Origin: Candidatus Pacearchaeota archaeon
GTDB lineage: Archaea; Nanoarchaeota; Nanoarchaeia; Pacearchaeales; GW2011-AR1
DNA length: 9,215 nt
Assembly: GCA_002690445.1 (NCBI GenBank)
Contig: NZER01000341.1
Coordinates: 1-9,215 of the forward strand
Direction of reading: 5' to 3'
Below are positions 5,095 through 9,215 of the stretch, piece after piece. The notes under the pieces were generated by a model. That model searched no databases. It was not told the DNA's origin and saw only the letters and a list, made by a program, of their open reading frames with translations. Within the stretch, counting starts at the first letter, position 1; the number at the start of each line of letters is the position of its first letter. A program made the position numbers and the translations under genes.

Positions 5095-6947
5095 TGGGAT
5101 TAGTTGATTCACTAGCTAATGTATTTGGAGGGCCAGAAGTTCCTGGTTCTCCTTCATCATTGGCTAGTCGTAATATAGCAGGCGGTGAAGTTCCCACTAA
5201 TCTAGATCAATATGGACGAGTTAATGGCCTATTAGGCACATTAGACTCACTAGTTAAGGCTGCTGAGACGGCTCAAGGTGCAAATGGTGCCACGGGACGT
5301 ATGTCCCCGTTGGGGCTTGATGCAATCATTCAAGACTGGGTTCGTCAGCAATTCATCTATCGACGTAGTATCTTACAAGACTTATATGTTCTAGCGTATC
5401 AAGTCACAGAGATTAGGTCGGTAGTCTTAGCAATCTTACGTGAAGTCTTTAGAAAAGGCTTTTCTACGTGGACACAGAAATATGTTCGTAAATGTATTCA
5501 ATGTGGCAAAGAGTTTGATGAGGAAGAAGACGATCATTGTGATGAATGTTTTGCATTTGAGATTGTAGAGCAAGATGTATTTGATTCTGAATATGATGAG
5601 ATTGTTACTAAAAAGGTACGTAAATATAAAAGAGATCACAATGGCGAAAAAATACCCGTAGAAACATCTATTCCTGATTTTACTCAACAAAAAGCATTTG
5701 ATGATTTAATAATCAATGGAAATAGTTTCCATCAGTCTCTAGAATCTGTTCTTCATGAATTTATGACGGACATTTTGATTGCTGATGATGGTTTCTTATT
5801 ACTTAATAAAGAGTATGAAATAGATTCAGTTTCAGGAAAAATCAGTAAATCAAAGATCTTTGAAGTTACTCGATTACATCCAGCATTAACTGAATATGAC
5901 ATAGATAGGAAAGATGGTTTACCAGAACGTTCTCATTTCTTATGTCCGATTCATAGAGAACAACAGACTCATACATCTCCCGGTAATTGTGATGTAATCG
6001 CTGCAGAGGGGTTTAGATGTAATGCTAAATTACTACCCGCTATGTATAGATACTATTGGCGTGGACGTTATCGTTATTATCTAGCTGATGAGATATGTCA
6101 CGCTTCTTTCTTTAATCCGTCTAAAACTTATGGTTATTCTCCTGTTCTTACAGTCTTTGAGAAAGTTCTGTCTATAGTAGGGGCAGACAGGACGCTCTAT
6201 AGATACTGGTATGAACGGCGAATTCCACCGGGGTTACTAATCACCTATACCGATGACCCTGAATCCTTGGAAACAGAAATTGAACGTGTTAAGACGCAAA
6301 TGCTTAATGACCCGAACACGTTCCCGTGGGTTGCAGCATCGGCTAAAAATAATCGTGGTAAGACTGACTTTGTTAAGTTAGCATATACCTTCCAAGAACT
6401 GGACTATCTACCTGTTAGGCAGGAGATTCGTGACCGTGTAGCTATGCTATGGGGCGTAACTCCCCTATTTTCAGGTGATGCGTCTAGTGTTGGCGGTTTG
6501 ACCAGAGAGTCTGCTCAGACTGATATGCACAATAAATTAGTTGAATCGTATCAAAACGTAATTAATCATAATGTTATTCCCTTCATGCTGAAGCAGTTAA
6601 ATATCAGTGACTGGGAAATACACCTATCACCACCACAGGAAGAGACTGAAGAGATTCAACTCGGTGTTGAAAAGATGCGTCTTGAAAACGCTAGTATGAT
6701 GATGCAGTTAGGATATGAAGCTATTAAAGAAAAAGGCAAAGAGATTAAATTTAAATTTAAAAAGATGGAACAGGCACCTGGTATGGAAGGCATGCAACCA
6801 GGGATGGAAGGTATGCAGCCAGGTATGGAGGGACAAATGCCTCCTGGGGGAGGTCAACCTGCTGGTGTAGACCAATTACCCCCTCCTCCTCCGATTGGAG
6901 GACCAGAGATGTCTGAAGCTGGTGCACCTATTCCCGAAGAGCAATAA
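5094..6947 (+). CDS. Portal protein with inserted zinc-ribbon-like Cys clusters
   Basis: The portal forms the ring at one capsid vertex through which the terminase pumps DNA. Assignment rests on position directly after terL, normal length (617 residues) and portal-like core sequence. This includes EICHASFFNPSKTYGYSP (333-350), the usual membrane-free helix-rich core with IRDRVAMLWGVTPLF (445-459), and the GGLTRESAQTDMHNK segment (467-481). Two Cys clusters interrupt it: C134/C137/C149/C152 form a zinc ribbon within an acidic loop, and C284/H287/C299/C309 form a second Cys/His group. The C-terminus is low-complexity: three PGMEGMQ-like repeats (562-585), then a Pro/Gly-rich tail including six consecutive Pro (about 595-600). 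The start overlaps the terL stop (TAATG), with TAGGT at 5081-5085 as a modest binding site. Portal identity is judged by eye from sequence and context; the metal sites are inferred from Cys spacing. Confidence 0.88.
   Translation: MGLVDSLANVFGGPEVPGSPSSLASRNIAGGEVPTNLDQYGRVNGLLGTLDSLVKAAETAQGANGATGRMSPLGLDAIIQDWVRQQFIYRRSILQDLYVLAYQVTEIRSVVLAILREVFRKGFSTWTQKYVRKCIQCGKEFDEEEDDHCDECFAFEIVEQDVFDSEYDEIVTKKVRKYKRDHNGEKIPVETSIPDFTQQKAFDDLIINGNSFHQSLESVLHEFMTDILIADDGFLLLNKEYEIDSVSGKISKSKIFEVTRLHPALTEYDIDRKDGLPERSHFLCPIHREQQTHTSPGNCDVIAAEGFRCNAKLLPAMYRYYWRGRYRYYLADEICHASFFNPSKTYGYSPVLTVFEKVLSIVGADRTLYRYWYERRIPPGLLITYTDDPESLETEIERVKTQMLNDPNTFPWVAASAKNNRGKTDFVKLAYTFQELDYLPVRQEIRDRVAMLWGVTPLFSGDASSVGGLTRESAQTDMHNKLVESYQNVINHNVIPFMLKQLNISDWEIHLSPPQEETEEIQLGVEKMRLENASMMMQLGYEAIKEKGKEIKFKFKKMEQAPGMEGMQPGMEGMQPGMEGQMPPGGGQPAGVDQLPPPPPIGGPEMSEAGAPIPEEQ
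6780..6842 (+). repeat. Three tandem 21-nt repeats in the portal gene
   Basis: Three consecutive 21-nt units (6780-6800, 6801-6821, 6822-6842) encode GMEGMQP, GMEGMQP and a decayed third copy (GMEGQMP). The first two units differ at a few bases, mostly silent. The unit length is a multiple of three, so copy number can change without breaking the frame. It forms part of a flexible Met/Gly/Pro-rich tail. Confidence 0.85.
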
Positions 6948-9215
6948 ATGACCACAGTCGATAAAGTTTTACTTAAATTAGAATACGTTACTAAAGAGCA
7001 GGAAGAAAAATTAGTTTTTCCTGCTCTTGATGACGTTATTGATACATTTGAAGATACTTTTTTGAGTAAGGCTGACGAATTTAAAACGGCTGTTGATAAA
7101 CTTCAATCTAATCTTGATCAAATTGATGAAAGAGTACTAGATATAACAAATAGTAATATGAACTTATTTGCCGGTACTCTTACGGAACGGCTCTCATCAG
7201 ATAATGAGTCTAATGAATCTGATGACGATAGTCCTCGACGTAAACAACGTAGACCTTCAAAGCCTGCTAAGTCGTTATTATCTGCTTTTGCTTTAACAAA
7301 TGATCAAATCGTGGATGGTATTGCTGCTGGTCAATCTACAGCTGAATTAAAACAATTAGCATTTCCTAAACAGGGATTGCATATCAAAGTCACCAATGAC
7401 AATGATGTGAATATTCAGATTCGTATCCAGTTGAATAAAGATAGTACGACGTTTAAGTTACAACAACGTCTTAATAAAGATGGATGGAGTGCGGTTAACG
7501 GCGGACAGAAAGTTAAAAATTTTAGTACTGCTTTACGACATGGGGAGCGAATAATCACGGATAAAGCTAGGGAGGCGGGAATCGATATCCCTGACCCTGC
7601 TGCTGTAACTGATACTAAGGAACGAAAACAAGCTCAACACGCAAGACGTTCTTGGTTATCGAATAATACTTTTCATATATATGGTGGGGCTAATAAACGT
7701 CCGGTTGTAACTTTTTCTGATTCCGATAAAGAAAAAAATAATTATGTTAATGCTTTTAAACAAGAGACATTTAAACAATTAGAACATGCAGGAGTAAATC
7801 TTAAAGACTTATTTAAGCCCTCTGATATTGTCTTTAAAGCTCGTTCTAATCAAAAACCATCTAATCTGGTTGTTGATGCATTAATGGCTCCGTGGGCTAT
7901 ACCCATTATTCTTTTGAATGGTGTAGCAGGCGGAGTTATTACAAGTTTTAATCTCTTAGGGAAAATTGTTGACAAGATTGCTGGTGGGCTTTTTTCTACT
8001 AAATATGGCCCTAGTTCCACGGTACGGGCCAATGGTAAGAAAGATGCTCCCGGTTCAAAAACATGGGCTGCACGAGCATATGCTAATAATGGCACTACCC
8101 GTTGGTGGGGAGTTTTAGCTCATGCTATTAGCCAAGGTTTTAAAGAAGGATGGCAAGAAGGGCAAGCATTTGGTAGTAAGCTTGGTGGACAACTTAAGTA
8201 TCGTGCTCCTGATAACGATATGTATCGAGACGATCCACGAGCATATTGGAAAGAACGTGGGAAGTTAGTAACTCAATTGGCTCGTATGGAAGCTAAATAT
8301 GAGGATGCGATAGATAAAGCTAAAGGTCTATCTGATATCAATCTAATTGATGGACAGCCTGAAAAGCGACCATATAGAAATCCTGCAACTGGAGAGATAG
8401 AGCAAGTTATAATTAACCCTAGAGCCGACGCTATTGAGCAGGCGATAGTTAATTACTCAAAAACAGAAGATAGTATTGAGAACCTTGCTCGTCCTCTAGA
8501 TGTTTCTTTAGAAGCTGTTAGAGCACATTTCAATGAGATTCTATCTGGTAATGCCGATACGATGCCTCCTGGGGAGGGCTTTCCTACTCGTTTTGGTGGG
8601 TATGTAAAGCGTCGTCAATTAGAGAAAAATGTAAAGAAATATGTCCCACAAGGCCCACAAGGACGGGGACTTAAAGAAGCACTGTTAGGAAAAGACCCTA
8701 GGTTTGAAGAATTGCATGAAGGTCAACAAGGGGATAGACGATTAGCACAGGTTGAACAAGCGGGGGGAGGGCAAGGCCCGATAGGTACTCAAGACCGTGA
8801 GTATTTAAAACCCGGTCAACAAGGTCCTGAAGGCGTTAAAGAGCACTATGCAGAGCGTAGAGGAGCAGATGGACATCAGGCTCGATATTATTCGAAGAGA
8901 GAAGCGGCACGAGTATTAGATGAACAAAAAAATGGTCCAGATAAACGTGATTCAAATCTAGAGGAAGAAGACGAAAAATCAAAACCCTTTTATTACAGTA
9001 ATCCTAGTGAAATGACTAAGGGAGGAGAGAACGAAATGGCACCAACAAATGCGCCTAAAACTCCTCAAGATCCGGCAGCAGAGCAGTTTCAGATGGCTGT
9101 AGAGAACGAAGTAGCGGCAGCTAAACGTGTCTCTCAGAAGTCTAAGGCTCGTTCTGCTAAAGCTAATGCGCGGGTTGCCTCAGCTAGAGCAGATGAAGCT
9201 GAAGTTAAAGCTCGA
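6948..9215 (+). CDS. Large unrecognised protein of the capsid block, 5' part (runs off right edge)
   Basis: ATG at 6948 directly follows the portal stop (TAAATG). The frame stays open to the last base, 756 residues with no stop, so the gene is incomplete at its 3' end. I recognise no family. Regions: a coiled-coil-like acidic N-terminus (1-70); a charged linker with Asp/Glu then Arg/Lys (about 80-108); a mixed globular part; and a hydrophobic stretch (307-337, PWAIPIILLNGVAGGVIT core) that could be a membrane-spanning or buried helix. A Trp/Gly-rich part follows (about 370-410), then a Gly/Gln/Pro-rich segment with VPQGPQGRG (566-574) up to about 650, an acidic patch near 672, and from 697 an Ala/Lys/Glu-rich helical tail. 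Position after the portal suggests a head assembly, scaffold-linked or internal virion protein. The weak GAAGAG at 6936-6941 is the only start signal beyond coupling to the portal. Confidence 0.85.
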   Translation, partial: MTTVDKVLLKLEYVTKEQEEKLVFPALDDVIDTFEDTFLSKADEFKTAVDKLQSNLDQIDERVLDITNSNMNLFAGTLTERLSSDNESNESDDDSPRRKQRRPSKPAKSLLSAFALTNDQIVDGIAAGQSTAELKQLAFPKQGLHIKVTNDNDVNIQIRIQLNKDSTTFKLQQRLNKDGWSAVNGGQKVKNFSTALRHGERIITDKAREAGIDIPDPAAVTDTKERKQAQHARRSWLSNNTFHIYGGANKRPVVTFSDSDKEKNNYVNAFKQETFKQLEHAGVNLKDLFKPSDIVFKARSNQKPSNLVVDALMAPWAIPIILLNGVAGGVITSFNLLGKIVDKIAGGLFSTKYGPSSTVRANGKKDAPGSKTWAARAYANNGTTRWWGVLAHAISQGFKEGWQEGQAFGSKLGGQLKYRAPDNDMYRDDPRAYWKERGKLVTQLARMEAKYEDAIDKAKGLSDINLIDGQPEKRPYRNPATGEIEQVIINPRADAIEQAIVNYSKTEDSIENLARPLDVSLEAVRAHFNEILSGNADTMPPGEGFPTRFGGYVKRRQLEKNVKKYVPQGPQGRGLKEALLGKDPRFEELHEGQQGDRRLAQVEQAGGGQGPIGTQDREYLKPGQQGPEGVKEHYAERRGADGHQARYYSKREAARVLDEQKNGPDKRDSNLEEEDEKSKPFYYSNPSEMTKGGENEMAPTNAPKTPQDPAAEQFQMAVENEVAAAKRVSQKSKARSAKANARVASARADEAEVKAR
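9021..9038 (+). promoter_or_regulatory. Strong internal ribosome binding site with in-frame ATG
   Basis: GGAGGAG (9021-9027) is the best Shine-Dalgarno match seen in the window. It lies 8 nt before an ATG (9036-9038) that is in frame with the surrounding gene (residue 697). It could start a shorter nested protein beginning MAPTNAPKTP and continuing into an Ala/Lys/Glu-rich helix. This resembles scaffold genes nested at the 3' end of a longer head gene, as in lambda C/Nu3. The nested product is inferred; its end is outside the window. Confidence 0.55.

Noticed and set aside
5090..5095. TATAAT at the terL/portal junction as a promoter
   Set aside because: It is formed by the overlapping stop and start codons; there is no -35 box at suitable spacing and no TG extension.
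5436..5690. Minus-strand hydrophobic frame opposite the portal gene
   Set aside because: It is the complement of the Asp/Glu/Lys-rich portal insert; A/T-rich codons read backwards give Phe, Ile and Leu.
6887..6902. TCCTCC-GATT-GGAGGA hairpin near the end of the portal gene, possibly a terminator or hidden binding site
   Set aside because: Only 6 bp, no T run, and explained by the proline- and glycine-coding low-complexity tail; the in-frame ATG after it would give only about 12 residues.
7850..8095. Minus-strand frame opposite the large post-portal gene
   Set aside because: No binding site, promoter or recognisable protein; the + strand frame is continuous through it.

Overview
The window reads as part of a tailed double-stranded DNA bacteriophage genome (Caudoviricetes) with AT-rich DNA. 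The evidence is a terminase/portal block in the usual order, a phage-type metabolic gene (thyX), small unrecognised genes packed with 1-4 nt or longer start/stop overlaps, all genes on the + strand, and almost no intergenic DNA. Bacterial sigma70-like extended -10 promoters point to a bacterial host. Nothing visible fixes the host further, and no integrase, repressor, tRNA, rRNA, insertion sequence or CRISPR array was seen.

Left part (1-2359): the 3' end of an unrecognised gene (1-378), a 47-residue zinc-ribbon protein (378-521), a very acidic small protein (557-808), a flavin-dependent thymidylate synthase (thyX, 805-1584), an unrecognised 105-residue protein (1617-1934) and a cysteine-rich 142-residue protein (1931-2359). 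Promoters lie just before 557 and 1617. These two share a 17-nt element (528-544 and 1587-1603) that runs past the -10 box into the presumed start of the transcript.

Right part (2377-9215): a third promoter (2377-2406) heads the packaging and capsid block. It holds an unrecognised 115-residue protein, a probable small terminase (2655-3218), the large terminase (3127-5094), the portal (5094-6947) and a large unrecognised gene that is open at the right edge (6948-9215, 756 residues visible). The small terminase would recognise phage DNA, the large terminase would cut and pump it, and the portal is the vertex it is pumped through. The last gene sits where capsid assembly genes (protease, scaffold, internal head proteins) usually lie.

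The most unusual points are these. Zinc-ribbon-like Cys clusters are added to both the large terminase (C-terminal tail) and the portal (insertion, plus a second Cys/His cluster). A textbook Shine-Dalgarno sequence inside the last gene precedes an in-frame ATG that opens an Ala/Lys-rich helical tail, suggesting a nested scaffold-like product. The probable small terminase gene overlaps both neighbours by about 90-110 nt in other frames, with a perfect 9-bp hairpin around its stop codon and no convincing start for the large terminase. The active-site motif of ThyX has one more residue than the classical spacing.
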